Positions 8,596 to 18,154 of a stretch of 64,000 nt of DNA are shown here, one piece after another. Numbering within the stretch: position 1 is the stretch's first letter; each line of letters opens with the position of its first letter. This DNA comes from Lachnospiraceae bacterium (GTDB lineage Bacteria > Bacillota > Clostridia > Lachnospirales > Lachnospiraceae): assembly GCA_017473115.1 (NCBI GenBank), contig JAFUNC010000002.1, forward strand, positions 62,001-126,000, in the 5' to 3' direction. Under the pieces are notes generated by a model. It had not been told where the DNA came from and did not search any database. It worked only from the letters and a program-made list of their open reading frames with translations. The position numbers and the translations under genes were made by a program.

Positions 8596-8622
8596 AGAGA
8601 CTTCATTTGAAGTCTCTTTTAT
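8596..8622. terminator. Bidirectional terminator between the LytM-like gene and yerC
   Basis: A perfect 10-bp stem (AGAGACTTCA / TGAAGTCTCT) with a two-base loop, followed by TTTTATAATTT on the + strand and by a run of T on the minus strand (AAAAAAAG just before the stem). It serves the convergent genes ending at 8567 (+) and 8644 (-). Confidence 0.88.
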
Positions 8623-8643
8623 AATTTGATTTTATGTTAACTG

Positions 8644-8937
8644 TTATTCGTCTTTTTTCATACGTTCAAAAATCAATTCATATCCGTCGCAGCCATAATT
8701 CAAAGAACGGTTTACGCGGCTGATGGTAGCTGTGGAAGCACCGGTTTTATCCGCAATGTCCATATAGGTCTTGCCATCGCGCAACATGGTGGCTACGGCA
8801 AGCCTCTGGGATAAAGAGAGAAGTTCGTTTACCGTGCACAAATCTTCAAAAAAGTTATAGCATTCTTCTTTGTTCTCTAAGCAAAGAATGGCATCAAATA
8901 ACTGATCTACCGCTTCGGTTTTTAATTTTTTATTCAT
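8644..8937 (-). CDS. yerC: YerC/YecD family TrpR-like regulator
   Basis: A 97-residue protein of the YerC family, relatives of the Trp repressor found in Firmicutes. The TrpR-like helical DNA-binding segment is clear: FEDLCTVNELLSLSQRLAVA followed by GKTYMDIADKTGASTATISR. AAAGGGGTG stands upstream of the ATG on the minus strand. The regulon and ligand are not known from sequence. It is divergent from the DUF1836 gene and the glycan operon, with a 300-bp AT-rich region between them. Confidence 0.9.
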   Translation of the reverse strand: MNKKLKTEAVDQLFDAILCLENKEECYNFFEDLCTVNELLSLSQRLAVATMLRDGKTYMDIADKTGASTATISRVNRSLNYGCDGYELIFERMKKDE

Positions 8938-9162
8938 ACCAATACACCCCTTTTATCATGTTAAAATGTAAATTATTTAATTTCACACTTTAAAACTTTT
9001 ATACTGTAAGTTAACGATATTTTAACATATTAAAGTGTTGCAGTAAAGAAAAAAATAAATTCTTTACGGTTTTGAAATATACCGAACGAAAATAGTATTA
9101 AAATGCATGCCATAAATCTGTCATAAATGCACAAAACAGTAATATTGTGTCATCATCAAGAC

Positions 9163-9191
9163 TTTACAAGTAGTTTTAATTACTATATAAT
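9163..9191 (+). promoter_or_regulatory. Sigma-A type promoter for DUF1836 gene and glycan operon
   Basis: TTTACA at 9163-9168 and a perfect TATAAT at 9186-9191 with exactly 17 bp between them, 45 bp upstream of the DUF1836 start at 9236. No terminator was found between here and 27874, so this may drive the whole glycan locus. The rest of the 8938-9235 region is AT-rich with nothing else I can assign. Confidence 0.72.
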
Positions 9192-9235
9192 TAAATAGAG
9201 TATCTATGCGGTACGATAAAAGGGGCGGAATTACA

Positions 9236-9955
9236 ATGAAAATAAATACTGAAGAAATATTAAATGAGATTATAGATAAAATGCAGGATGTCATGAAAAT
9301 CAGAGCCAATGATATCCCGAATATTGACTTATACATGGACCAGGTAACCACATTCATGGATGAGAAACTTCGAAGTACAGTCCGTAAGGAAGAGGCACAG
9401 GAGAATATCTTAACCAAGACCATGATTAACAATTATGCGAAGAATGATTTGTTACCGCCGCCCGTGAAGAAGAAATATTCCCGGGAACATATGATGGTTC
9501 TGATTTTTGTTTATTATTTTAAAAGTTTTCTTACCATAAGTGACATACAAACATTGCTGAATCCGATTACGGAGCAGTATTTTGGTGAGGGCAGTGAATT
9601 AAAAGTTTCGGACATTTATGAAGAAATTCTGAAACAAGGTGCAGCGGAACTGCCGAAATTGGAAGAGGACATGAGAACCACTTATGAAGCGGCACAAAAA
9701 ACTTTTTCGGAAGTGGATGAGGATGACGCGGAATACTTAAGGCTCTTCGCTTATATCTGTTTCCTGAGTTATGATGTTTTTGTAAAGAAGATGTTGATAG
9801 AGAAACTCCTGGATGAAGTCAGCGAGAAACGACAGAACCGGGAAGAGGCGTTGAAAAAAGAAAGAGAAGAACAACTGCGTCGGGAAAAAGAAGAACAGAA
9901 ACGCGAAAAAGAAGTGCAGAAGCGCGAAAAGAAAAGTAAAACGGTTGAAAAGTAA
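9236..9955 (+). CDS. DUF1836 domain protein, probable regulator
   Basis: A 239-residue DUF1836 protein. Residues ~30-140 hold the domain, with a MerR/HTH-like segment (LTKTMINNYAKNDLLPPPVKKKYSREHMMVLIFVYYFK, given here in parts: LTKTMINNYAKNDLLPPP then KKYSREHMMVLI) typical of this family of putative DNA-binding proteins. The C-terminus is a highly charged helix (about 205-239) of repeated KREKEEQKREKE-type units. ATG 9236 is preferred over 9206 because AAAGGGGCGG lies seven bases upstream. It is 42 bp before the flavoprotein gene, so it may regulate or simply lead the glycan operon; that is inference. Confidence 0.82.
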   Translation: MKINTEEILNEIIDKMQDVMKIRANDIPNIDLYMDQVTTFMDEKLRSTVRKEEAQENILTKTMINNYAKNDLLPPPVKKKYSREHMMVLIFVYYFKSFLTISDIQTLLNPITEQYFGEGSELKVSDIYEEILKQGAAELPKLEEDMRTTYEAAQKTFSEVDEDDAEYLRLFAYICFLSYDVFVKKMLIEKLLDEVSEKRQNREEALKKEREEQLRREKEEQKREKEVQKREKKSKTVEK

Positions 9956-9997
9956 TAGAGGGTATTAGGGGTTTTTAGAAAGGAGCAACAAACGATT

Positions 9998-12900
9998 ATG
10001 AAGAAGGTTATCATTATTGGAGCGGGACCGGCAGGTATTACGGCAGGATACGAGCTTTTGAAGCAGTCCAATGAATATGAGGTGACAATTCTGGAGGAAT
10101 CGCCTTATGCCGGCGGTATTTCGAGAACTGAAGTTTATAACGGACATCGTATGGATATTGGCGGACACCGTTTCTTCTCCAAATCGCAGGAGGTAAATGA
10201 CTGGTGGGCGCAGATTATGCCCATGCAGGGAGCACCGGCGTATGATGATGATAAATTAAACAGGGATGTACCTTTGGAGCAAGGCGGTCCGGACCCGGCA
10301 AAAGAAGACCGTGTTATGTTGAATCGTAGTCGTATTTCGCATATTTATTACAAGAGAAAATTCTTTGAATATCCGGTTAAAATGAATGCGGATACAATTA
10401 AAAACATGGGATTCGGAACCACTATGCAGGCCGGATTCAGTTATCTCGGAAGTATGGTTGCTAAGAAGCCCGTGAACAGTTTGGAGAATTTTTATATCAA
10501 TCAGTTTGGCAGAAAATTGTACTCCATGTTCTTCGAAGGATATACCGAGAAACTTTGGGGACGTCATCCCAGAGATATCGATCCTTCCTGGGGAGCACAG
10601 AGAACAAAAGGTTTATCCATTACGGAAATTGTAAAAGATGCAACCCGTAAGGCATTACATAAAGAGGCAAAGGAAGTGAATACTTCCCTGATTGGTGCTT
10701 TTAAATATCCGAAATTGGGACCCGGGCAGTTGTGGGAATGCGCAGCGGCTGATTTTGAGAAAATGGGTGGTTCCATCCATTATAATTGTCGTGTAATCCG
10801 TATCAATACAGAAGGCGACAAGGTAGACAGTGTTACCTGCGCGGTAGATGGTATTGTAATTGAAGAAAAAGCAGATATCGTCATTTCTTCCATGCCCATC
10901 AAAGACCTGATCATCGGTATGAACAATGTGCCTGCAAATGTACAGGAAGTGGCACGTAAATTGCCGTATCGTGATTTTGTTACTGTTGGTCTTTTGGTGC
11001 CGAAGTTGCGTATCAGCAACACTACATATATGAGGACCCTTGGAAATGTCATTCCGGACACCTGGATTTATGTACAGGATCCCGGAATTAAAATGGGACG
11101 TATTCAGATTTTTAACAACTGGTCACCGTACCTTGTTGAGAATCCCGAGAAGACGGTGTGGGTCGGATTGGAATACTTCTGTAATGAGGGCGACCGTTAT
11201 TGGAATATGACAGACGAAGAGTGGATACAGTTTGCAACCAAAGAACTGGTACATATGGGTATTTTATCCGAAAGTACCAAGGTGCTGGATGCACATAAAT
11301 TGGCTGTAAAGAAAGCGTATCCCGCATATTTCGATACTTATTCACGCTTTGATGAAGTGCGTACATATTTGGATGGTTTTGAGAATTTGTATTGTGTAGG
11401 ACGAAACGGACAGCACAGATATAACAATATGGACCATTCCATGATTACTTCTTTCGAAGCGGTTAAAAACATTATTAACGGCGTAAAAGATAAGTCCAAT
11501 ATCTGGAATGTAAATACGGAGCAGGAATATCACGAAGAGAAGGCGGCACCGGCAGATGATAAAGCAACAGAAGTAAAGCCTTCTGTCACTTCTGCGCCCG
11601 TACCTCCCGTTAAACAGGAAAGCAAAACCACACCGGAGCCTTCACAGGCAACGTCGGCAACTGTTACATCTGTAAAAGCAGAAGAACCTGTGCAAAAAGA
11701 AGAGGAACTGCAGGCAGCCGTGAAGGCAGTCCCTGCGCCGCCTGTCAGAAAGCAACTTCGCAGAAATCCCGTGCCGAAAGCGGCTGAGGATATGGCAGTT
11801 GCAGGAGCCGTTGCCGTTGCGGAAAGTTCAAATGTTTCAGCAATGGTTCAGGAGACGACACAGGTATCTGAGCAGACAGCAGAAACAACACAGGTTATTG
11901 TGCCCAATGCAATGCCGGAGCCGGAAATCCATGAGTCAAAATCCAGAAGTATTTGGGATGATGTGGCTTATGCAGAAGCAACGGCAGAGGTTAAGACCGC
12001 GCCGATTCGCTTTAAAACCGTGGAAGAGGCTCATGCAGCAGTGAAGGGAACCACAGTTGAAAAGGTATCTGTTCACAAGGATGAAAAGAAAGTTGATGAA
12101 GTAAAAACGGATGTTGTAGAAACAGTGGCAGAAACTGTGAAAGAAACGACAGAACCGGAGAAAAAGGACTCTGTGGAAATAAAAGAAGAAAAACCGAAGA
12201 AAACCACAAGAGGAAGAAAAAAAGAACAGGTCAAGAATGACAGTGATGCTAAAGTTTCAGAGGATAAAAAGTCAGAGACTGTGACGTCAGAAGAAGTAAA
12301 AGAGGATAAGCCGAAGAAAACCGGCAGAACCGGAAGAAAGAAAACGGTGAAGGAGCAAGGGGTAACGGAGGCTGTCGAGACAATTGCGGAGGAAGTGAAA
12401 ACAGAATCTGTACCGGAACAGGTTATCGAAGAAACGAAAAAGGAAGATGTTTTAGAACCGGTTGCTGAAGCGACGAAAACAGAAGTGATGGCAGAGACGG
12501 TTGATGAAGTTTCTGAAACAAAAGCAGAGAATGCAACAGCAGTTGATGAAAGCGTAAAAGAAGAAAAACCTAAAAAAGCAACCCGAACAAGACGGAAGAA
12601 AGCAGTTGAGACACAGGATAATACTGAAGTCAAAGAAACTGTTTCCGTGGCGGAAGAAAAAGCCGAAGCGATAACAGAAACTTTGGAAACTGCGGAAGAA
12701 GTTGCAGCAGAAAAAATGGAAGCGGTTGAAGAAGTTAAGGTTGTAACTGCGGAAATTTTGGAAGAAACTAAGGTTGAAAGTGTTGAAATGGTTGAGAATG
12801 CCGAGGCTGATGCTGAGGAATTATCAGAAGAAGTCAAGGCTGAAGCAATGAAGGCAACGGAAGAGGTCGAGGTTGAGGCAATAAAGACTATGGAAGAAGC

Positions 12901-13204
12901 CAAGGTTGAAGCAGTAGAGGAAACGGAAGAAATCAAGACAGAAGTTGCAGAAACAGCAGAGGAACCGAAAAGACCTTCCCGCTCGACATCCGGAAAAACC
13001 ATTGCCGGAAGAAGTTCATCACGCAGAGTATCCGATAGTAGGAATAATACAAACCGGAGAAAAGCGGAAGACAATAAAAAACCGGTTTCCAATATAGGAA
13101 AGCAGGCTGTTGTAGGCTCTATGAAGGGAACGGTTATTAAGTCCAATGTCATTCAGAAGAAACCGGAAGAAAATAAAAAAGCGGCAGGCAGCGGACGAAG
13201 ATAA
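9998..13204 (+). CDS. FAD-dependent amine-oxidase-like flavoprotein with long charged repetitive tail
   Basis: A 1068-residue protein in two parts. Residues 1 to ~505 are an NAD(P)/FAD-dependent oxidoreductase of the protoporphyrinogen oxidase/UDP-galactopyranose mutase-like group found in polysaccharide loci: dinucleotide motif GAGPAG at 8-13, [15 protein letters not shown], and YNNMDHSM near 485. Residues ~510-1068 are low complexity, rich in Glu, Ala, Lys, Val and Thr, with three copies of a basic KPKK-x2-R-x2-RKK element at about 732, 771 and 857, and a basic Ser/Arg-rich end ([13 protein letters not shown]). Family members end near residue 500. AGGAG precedes the ATG. The tail has no signal peptide or membrane segment; its role is unknown. 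Confidence 0.85.
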   Translation: MKKVIIIGAGPAGITAGYELLKQSNEYEVTILEESPYAGGISRTEVYNGHRMDIGGHRFFSKSQEVNDWWAQIMPMQGAPAYDDDKLNRDVPLEQGGPDPAKEDRVMLNRSRISHIYYKRKFFEYPVKMNADTIKNMGFGTTMQAGFSYLGSMVAKKPVNSLENFYINQFGRKLYSMFFEGYTEKLWGRHPRDIDPSWGAQRTKGLSITEIVKDATRKALHKEAKEVNTSLIGAFKYPKLGPGQLWECAAADFEKMGGSIHYNCRVIRINTEGDKVDSVTCAVDGIVIEEKADIVISSMPIKDLIIGMNNVPANVQEVARKLPYRDFVTVGLLVPKLRISNTTYMRTLGNVIPDTWIYVQDPGIKMGRIQIFNNWSPYLVENPEKTVWVGLEYFCNEGDRYWNMTDEEWIQFATKELVHMGILSESTKVLDAHKLAVKKAYPAYFDTYSRFDEVRTYLDGFENLYCVGRNGQHRYNNMDHSMITSFEAVKNIINGVKDKSNIWNVNTEQEYHEEKAAPADDKATEVKPSVTSAPVPPVKQESKTTPEPSQATSATVTSVKAEEPVQKEEELQAAVKAVPAPPVRKQLRRNPVPKAAEDMAVAGAVAVAESSNVSAMVQETTQVSEQTAETTQVIVPNAMPEPEIHESKSRSIWDDVAYAEATAEVKTAPIRFKTVEEAHAAVKGTTVEKVSVHKDEKKVDEVKTDVVETVAETVKETTEPEKKDSVEIKEEKPKKTTRGRKKEQVKNDSDAKVSEDKKSETVTSEEVKEDKPKKTGRTGRKKTVKEQGVTEAVETIAEEVKTESVPEQVIEETKKEDVLEPVAEATKTEVMAETVDEVSETKAENATAVDESVKEEKPKKATRTRRKKAVETQDNTEVKETVSVAEEKAEAITETLETAEEVAAEKMEAVEEVKVVTAEILEETKVESVEMVENAEADAEELSEEVKAEAMKATEEVEVEAIKTMEEAKVEAVEETEEIKTEVAETAEEPKRPSRSTSGKTIAGRSSSRRVSDSRNNTNRRKAEDNKKPVSNIGKQAVVGSMKGTVIKSNVIQKKPEENKKAAGSGRR

Positions 13205-13228
13205 AATACTAAAGCAAGAGGAAAGAGT

Positions 13229-14572
13229 ATGTCACAGGAACAGGATAGAGCGCTCATATTAGATGAGGTAAAAAAGTATTATGAAAAATATCATGTAACA
13301 ACAAAGGATTTTTCGGCAGGCGACAGAATTCCTTATGCATCCAGAGTGTATGATAGTGAGGAAATGACGAATCTCGTGGACAGTTGTTTGGATTTTTGGC
13401 TGACATCCGGCAGATATACGGATGAATTTGAAAAAGAACTTGCCAAATATTTAGATGTACGATTCTGTTCTTTGGTAAACTCCGGTTCATCAGCCAATTT
13501 GTTGGCTTTTATGGCATTGACGTCTCCTCTGTTAAAAGAGCGAAGTATTCAAAGAGGCGATGAGGTGATTACCGTAGCAGCAGGATTTCCTACAACAGTA
13601 GCCCCCATTATTCAGTTTGGTGCGGTTCCGGTTTTTGTGGATATTTCCATTCCTTCCTTGAATATTGATGTTTCACAGTTGGAGCAGGCCTATTCATCGA
13701 AAACTAAGGCTGTTATGTTGGCTCATACTTTGGGTAATCCTTTTAATGTTGTTGCAGTAAAAGAGTTTTGTGACAAACATAATCTTTGGTTAATTGAAGA
13801 TAATTGTGATGCACTCGGAACGGAAGTGCTCATAAATGGTGAGTGGAAAAAGACCGGCACCATAGGTGATATCGGAACGTCAAGTTTTTATCCGCCTCAT
13901 CATATGACTATGGGCGAAGGCGGCGCAGTTTATACCAACAATTCTCTTTTGAATAAAATTATTCGTTCCATGCGCGATTGGGGTAGGGAATGCAGTTGCC
14001 CTTCCGGTGTTGATAATTTGTGCGGACATCGTTTTGACGGACAGTTTGGAGAATTACCGGTCGGATATGACCATAAATATGTATATTCGCATCTCGGTTA
14101 CAATTTGAAGGCTACGGATATGCAGGCTGCAATTGGGTGTGCACAGATTAAGAAAATGCCTGAATTTGCAAGACGCAGAAGAGAGAATTTTGCGTTTTTA
14201 CATAATGAATTAAAAGATTTGGATGCGTTTTTCTTTTTGCCGAAAGCCGAGGAGGGGACGAATCCGAGTTGGTTCGGCTTCCCGATTACCTGTAAAGAAG
14301 GCGTGGACCGCGGTATGGTTGTGAAAGCACTGGAAGATCATAAAGTGCAGACCAGAATGCTGTTTGCGGGTAATCTGATTAAGCATCCTTGTTTTACCAA
14401 TATGCCGGATGGCGGAAGAAGTCTTTATCGTAAGGTGGGCGAATTGAACAATACAGATGTTGCCATGGAGCGTACTTTCTGGATTGGCGTGTATCCCGGA
14501 ATGACGGAAGAGAAACTGAAGTTTATGGCGAAGTGTATCAGGGATGGTATAAAAAGTATTCCAAAGCAGTAA
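13229..14572 (+). CDS. rfbH: CDP-4-keto-6-deoxyglucose 3-dehydratase (E1), RfbH/DdhC
   Basis: A 447-residue fold-type I enzyme of the DegT/DnrJ/EryC1 family that uses PMP and a 2Fe-2S cluster to remove the C-3 hydroxyl of CDP-4-keto-6-deoxyglucose. The usual PLP-binding Lys is replaced by His: the loop reads SSFYPPHHMTMGEGGA with His224/225. The cluster cysteines match the E1 pattern: Cys193, Cys255, Cys257, Cys265 (C-x61-C-x-C-x7-C, the last three in ECSCPSGVDNLCG). These features distinguish it from ordinary sugar aminotransferases. CDP-glucose genes rfbF and rfbG lie 9 kb downstream in the same locus. The partner reductase E3 (RfbI/AscD) was not found in the window. Confidence 0.93.
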   Translation: MSQEQDRALILDEVKKYYEKYHVTTKDFSAGDRIPYASRVYDSEEMTNLVDSCLDFWLTSGRYTDEFEKELAKYLDVRFCSLVNSGSSANLLAFMALTSPLLKERSIQRGDEVITVAAGFPTTVAPIIQFGAVPVFVDISIPSLNIDVSQLEQAYSSKTKAVMLAHTLGNPFNVVAVKEFCDKHNLWLIEDNCDALGTEVLINGEWKKTGTIGDIGTSSFYPPHHMTMGEGGAVYTNNSLLNKIIRSMRDWGRECSCPSGVDNLCGHRFDGQFGELPVGYDHKYVYSHLGYNLKATDMQAAIGCAQIKKMPEFARRRRENFAFLHNELKDLDAFFFLPKAEEGTNPSWFGFPITCKEGVDRGMVVKALEDHKVQTRMLFAGNLIKHPCFTNMPDGGRSLYRKVGELNNTDVAMERTFWIGVYPGMTEEKLKFMAKCIRDGIKSIPKQ

Positions 14573-14593
14573 TTCAAGAGGAGCATTATAATA

Positions 14594-16204
14594 ATGGGTG
14601 CAATAAATTTATTGGACTGTACTTTGAGAGATGGCGGTTATCTAAACGATTGGGAATATGGTTATGATGAAATAATTTCTGTTTTTGAACGTTTGATAAG
14701 TGCCGGTATTGATATTATTGAAGTCGGTTTTATAGATGAGCGAAGAAGTTACGATAAAAACAGAACCATATTTCCTGATGTGGTATCCATTAATCGTACA
14801 TTTCACGGAATAGAAAAAAAGAATGCCATGGTAGTAGGTATGATTGATTACGGAACTTGCTCCATAGATAAGGTGATTCCACAAAAGGAAAGTTTTTTGG
14901 ATGGCATTCGTGTAATTTTTAAAAAGCATATCATGAACGATGCCTTGGATTTTTGCGCGGAATTAAAGGCACTGGGATATCATGTTTTTGTACAGGCGGT
15001 ATCGATTACCAGTTATGATGATGAGGAATTTGCAAAACTTATGGAATTGGTAAATGCGGTGGAGCCTTATGCTTTTTCTATTGTCGATACCTATGGTCTT
15101 TTGCATAAAAATCAGTTGATTCATTACTTCGAAATGGCAAATGACTCGCTGAAAGATAATATTTCTTTGGGATACCACTCACACAATAATTTTCAATTAG
15201 GTTATGCCAATTGTATTGAACTGGCAGAGAAGCAGATTGAGAGAAATTTATTATTGGACGGTTCGTTGCACGGCATGGGAAAAGGTGCCGGAAATACACC
15301 GATTGAGTTACTGGCCATGTATATGCGTGAAAATTATGGTGCGGATTATCATTTGAGTCAGTTGTTAGAAGCGATTGATGTTACGATACAGGATTGTTAT
15401 CGTGTTACACCATGGGGATATAGCCTAAAATTCTTTATTGCGGCATCTAATGATTGCCATCCGAATTATGTAGCGGCATTAACGGAGAAAAAGAAATTGT
15501 CGGTAAAATCCATCAATGAAATTTTGGCGACTATACCAAAAGAGAAAAAACTTCTTTATGATGGTGACTTGATTGAAGCATTGTATCAGGATTATCAGGC
15601 AATTGCCTGCGATGACAAAGATGATTTATGTAAACTGAATTCTGAGTGGAAAAATCGTAATCTTTTATTGATTGGTCCGGGCAGAAGAGCAGAAGAAACC
15701 GATCGGATTAATCAATATAAAGCAGAAAATGATGCGCTGGTTGTTTCGGTTAATTTTATTCCGGAAGGTATAGCACCGGATTATGTGTTTATGAGCAATG
15801 CCAAACGATATGTAAAAATGGTGGGAAAACTATCGGAAGTGTTAGAGGAAGCGTCTAATATCAAAACGATTGCTACGTCCAACGTAACCAGATCAAAAGG
15901 AAGATTTGAGTATGTTTTGGCATATGAAACACTTTTGGATGAAGAAGCGTTGATTAAAGATAATCCTTTATTAATGTTGTTGAAGTTATGTAAACAATTT
16001 GAAGTTAAGTCCGTTGCATTGGCGGGATTTGACGGATATGAAAAATGCGTCGACACAAATTACATCAACCCCAATATGGAATATGTATTCAGTAAAGAAA
16101 AAGCCGACGTATTAAACGAAGATGCGGCAGAGGGGATTCAGAGGGTAAAATTGTCACATCCTGTATTTTTTGTCACAGAGAGTTTATACGAAAGGTATTT
16201 ATAA
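14594..16204 (+). CDS. HMGL/4-hydroxy-2-oxovalerate aldolase-like enzyme with extra C-terminal domain
   Basis: A 536-residue protein. Residues 1 to ~300 form a pyruvate-type metal-dependent aldolase TIM barrel: DCTLRDGG at 8-15 and metal-binding HSHNN with His195 and His197, followed by DGSLHGMGKGAGNTP. Residues ~345-536 are a separate domain beginning NRNLLLIGPGRRAEETDRI, then VVSVNFIPEGIAPDYVFMSN, which looks loosely like the NGPS-type nucleotide or DUF115/GT42-like folds; that link is weak. It lies between rfbH and the TPP enzyme with gaps of 21 and 4 bp, so it probably supplies or consumes a 2-keto acid or aldehyde in sugar synthesis. Two in-frame TTATGTAAAC copies are inside. Confidence 0.82.
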   Translation: MGAINLLDCTLRDGGYLNDWEYGYDEIISVFERLISAGIDIIEVGFIDERRSYDKNRTIFPDVVSINRTFHGIEKKNAMVVGMIDYGTCSIDKVIPQKESFLDGIRVIFKKHIMNDALDFCAELKALGYHVFVQAVSITSYDDEEFAKLMELVNAVEPYAFSIVDTYGLLHKNQLIHYFEMANDSLKDNISLGYHSHNNFQLGYANCIELAEKQIERNLLLDGSLHGMGKGAGNTPIELLAMYMRENYGADYHLSQLLEAIDVTIQDCYRVTPWGYSLKFFIAASNDCHPNYVAALTEKKKLSVKSINEILATIPKEKKLLYDGDLIEALYQDYQAIACDDKDDLCKLNSEWKNRNLLLIGPGRRAEETDRINQYKAENDALVVSVNFIPEGIAPDYVFMSNAKRYVKMVGKLSEVLEEASNIKTIATSNVTRSKGRFEYVLAYETLLDEEALIKDNPLLMLLKLCKQFEVKSVALAGFDGYEKCVDTNYINPNMEYVFSKEKADVLNEDAAEGIQRVKLSHPVFFVTESLYERYL

Positions 16205-16208
16205 ATAA

Positions 16209-18146
16209 ATGAAAAAGAAAGTTGCTCAGGTTATTGCAGATTTTATGGTAGAAAAAGGCGTTAGTCATGTTTTTACGGTGACTGGCGGAGGAGCAATGCA
16301 TTTAAATGATGCATTTGGGCATCATTCCGAGTTGACATGTATTTATAATCACCATGAGCAGGCGTGTTCTCTTGCGGCAGAAGGATATGCCCGTCACAGC
16401 GGAAAAATTGCCTGTGTATGTGTAACCAGCGGGCCGGGAGGCACGAATGCAATCACCGGCGTTTTAGGCGGTTGGCAGGACTCGATTCCGATGTTTGTGG
16501 TATCCGGACAGGTAAAGAGAATCACAACAACCGGTTATATGGATGTATCGTTGCGTCAGTTGGGAGATCAGGAGTTTCAAATAACTGATTGCGTGGCAAA
16601 TATGACCAAATATGCAGTTATGTTAACCGATGCAAATAAGATATTATATCATTTGGAAAAAGCATGGTTTTTGGCGAATCACGGACGCAAGGGACCGGTA
16701 TGGTTGGATATCCCTCTGGATATTCAGGCTGCAGAGGTGGAAACGGATTCGTTATGTCATTTTAACGAAAGTGAGTATGATTCATATATTCAGCAATGCA
16801 ATCAAGAGAATTACATAACGGATAAGCAAGAAAGTACAGAAGGATTTCATTGTGATTTTTGGGAAGAAACGGTTCAGTCTGAAAACGTAAAATTGCAGAA
16901 AGTATTATCGGCAGATGCGCCCGTATGGAAGGATGAGTATATTGAACAGGTTATATCGGCCTTAAAAAAAGCGAAGCGTCCTGTGATTCTTGCAGGCACG
17001 GGAATTCGTCTTGCCGATGCGTATTGTGAATTCCTGGAATTGGTTGAACAGTTAAAAATTCCTGTAGTTACGGCATGGAATGCTCATGATTTGGTATGGG
17101 CGGAACATCCGTATGATTGCGGACGTCCCGGAACTGTCGGAACCAGAGGCGGTAATTTTGTGGTTCAAAATGCGGATTTGGTTTTGATTCTCGGCTGTCG
17201 TATGAATATAAGGATGATTAGTTATCAATGGGAGAATTTTGCAAAAGATGCTCTTAAGATTTGGGTTGAAATCGACAAAAACGAATTATGTAAACCTACA
17301 ATCAAGCCTGATATTCCGATTCATGCGGATGTAAAAGCATTTTTACTTCATATGAATCAAGAACTCAAAGCAGAAGCATTATCATTAGAAAATATGCAGT
17401 CAGACTGGCTTATGTGGTGTAAGGAAGTGAATCAAAAATATCCGGCTGTAAGACCGGAATATTATGATTCCGTCAAACTGAATCCGTACGTTTTCATTGA
17501 TAAGTTAACGCAGCAGATGTCGGCAGACACCTCGGTTGTTTGCGGAAACGGAAGCGCTTGCGTGATTACTTTCCAGGCTGCCAAAATTAAGAAGGGGCAG
17601 AGATATTTTACGAATTCCGGTTGTGCGGCCATGGGATATGGATTTCCTGCGGCTATCGGTGTTGCAGTTCAGGAGAATGCCCGTGAGGTTGTTTGTATAG
17701 ACGGAGACGGCAGTTTCCAGATGAATCTGCAGGAATTGCAAACTGTGGTACAAAATAAATTACCTTTAAAAATTGTGATTTTGAATAATAATGGGTATCA
17801 TTCCATCCGTCAAACCCAGACAAATTTGTTTAAGGGAAGAGAATTGGTTGGTGTAGAGGCAGAAAGCGGTGTAAGTTTTCCTAAGTTTGAAAAAATAGCA
17901 TATGCCTATGAAATTCCCTATGTAAAAATTGAAAGTATAAAAGATTGTGAAGACAAATTAAAAGATGCATTGGATATGGAAGGTCCGGTTTTGATTGAAG
18001 CCGTAGTGGATGAGGGACAAAATTTTGAACCGAAATTGTCATCAAAAGTATTACCGGACGGAACAATGGTTTCTCCGCCCATAGATGATATGTATCCTTT
18101 CCTTGAACGTGAGGAATATGAAAACAATAAGATGATTAGTAAATGA
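16209..18146 (+). CDS. Acetolactate synthase-like TPP enzyme, YerE-like
   Basis: A 645-residue thiamine diphosphate enzyme. The PYR domain holds the cofactor-activating Glu50 in NHHEQA and the TSGPGGTNAITG loop; the TPP-binding motif GDGSFQMN (near 498-505) ends at NNNGYHSI. Length exceeds typical acetolactate synthase (~560) because of a linker near residues 185-235 rich in Glu and Gln. No regulatory small subunit gene is nearby and the gene sits among CDP-dideoxysugar genes, so a role in branched-chain valine synthesis is unlikely. The best comparison is YerE, which decarboxylates pyruvate and adds the two-carbon unit to C-4 of CDP-3,6-dideoxy-4-ketoglucose. Substrate here is inferred from context. 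Confidence 0.82.
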   Translation: MKKKVAQVIADFMVEKGVSHVFTVTGGGAMHLNDAFGHHSELTCIYNHHEQACSLAAEGYARHSGKIACVCVTSGPGGTNAITGVLGGWQDSIPMFVVSGQVKRITTTGYMDVSLRQLGDQEFQITDCVANMTKYAVMLTDANKILYHLEKAWFLANHGRKGPVWLDIPLDIQAAEVETDSLCHFNESEYDSYIQQCNQENYITDKQESTEGFHCDFWEETVQSENVKLQKVLSADAPVWKDEYIEQVISALKKAKRPVILAGTGIRLADAYCEFLELVEQLKIPVVTAWNAHDLVWAEHPYDCGRPGTVGTRGGNFVVQNADLVLILGCRMNIRMISYQWENFAKDALKIWVEIDKNELCKPTIKPDIPIHADVKAFLLHMNQELKAEALSLENMQSDWLMWCKEVNQKYPAVRPEYYDSVKLNPYVFIDKLTQQMSADTSVVCGNGSACVITFQAAKIKKGQRYFTNSGCAAMGYGFPAAIGVAVQENAREVVCIDGDGSFQMNLQELQTVVQNKLPLKIVILNNNGYHSIRQTQTNLFKGRELVGVEAESGVSFPKFEKIAYAYEIPYVKIESIKDCEDKLKDALDMEGPVLIEAVVDEGQNFEPKLSSKVLPDGTMVSPPIDDMYPFLEREEYENNKMISK

Positions 18147-18154
18147 GGTATCCG

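Noticed and set aside
12073-13152. 359-residue open frame on the minus strand, rich in Ser, Thr, Val and Phe
   Set aside because: It is the mirror of the low-complexity flavoprotein tail; GAA/GCA-rich codons read backwards give Ser/Phe-rich sequence without stops. No ribosome binding site or recognised motif.
13229-14572. Annotation as a sugar aminotransferase
   Set aside because: The PLP Lys is replaced by His and the four 2Fe-2S cysteines are present, which marks E1 dehydratase.
16209-18146. Annotation as biosynthetic acetolactate synthase (ilvB)
   Set aside because: No ilvN or other branched-chain genes adjacent; the neighbours are CDP-sugar genes, so a sugar-branching role is more likely.
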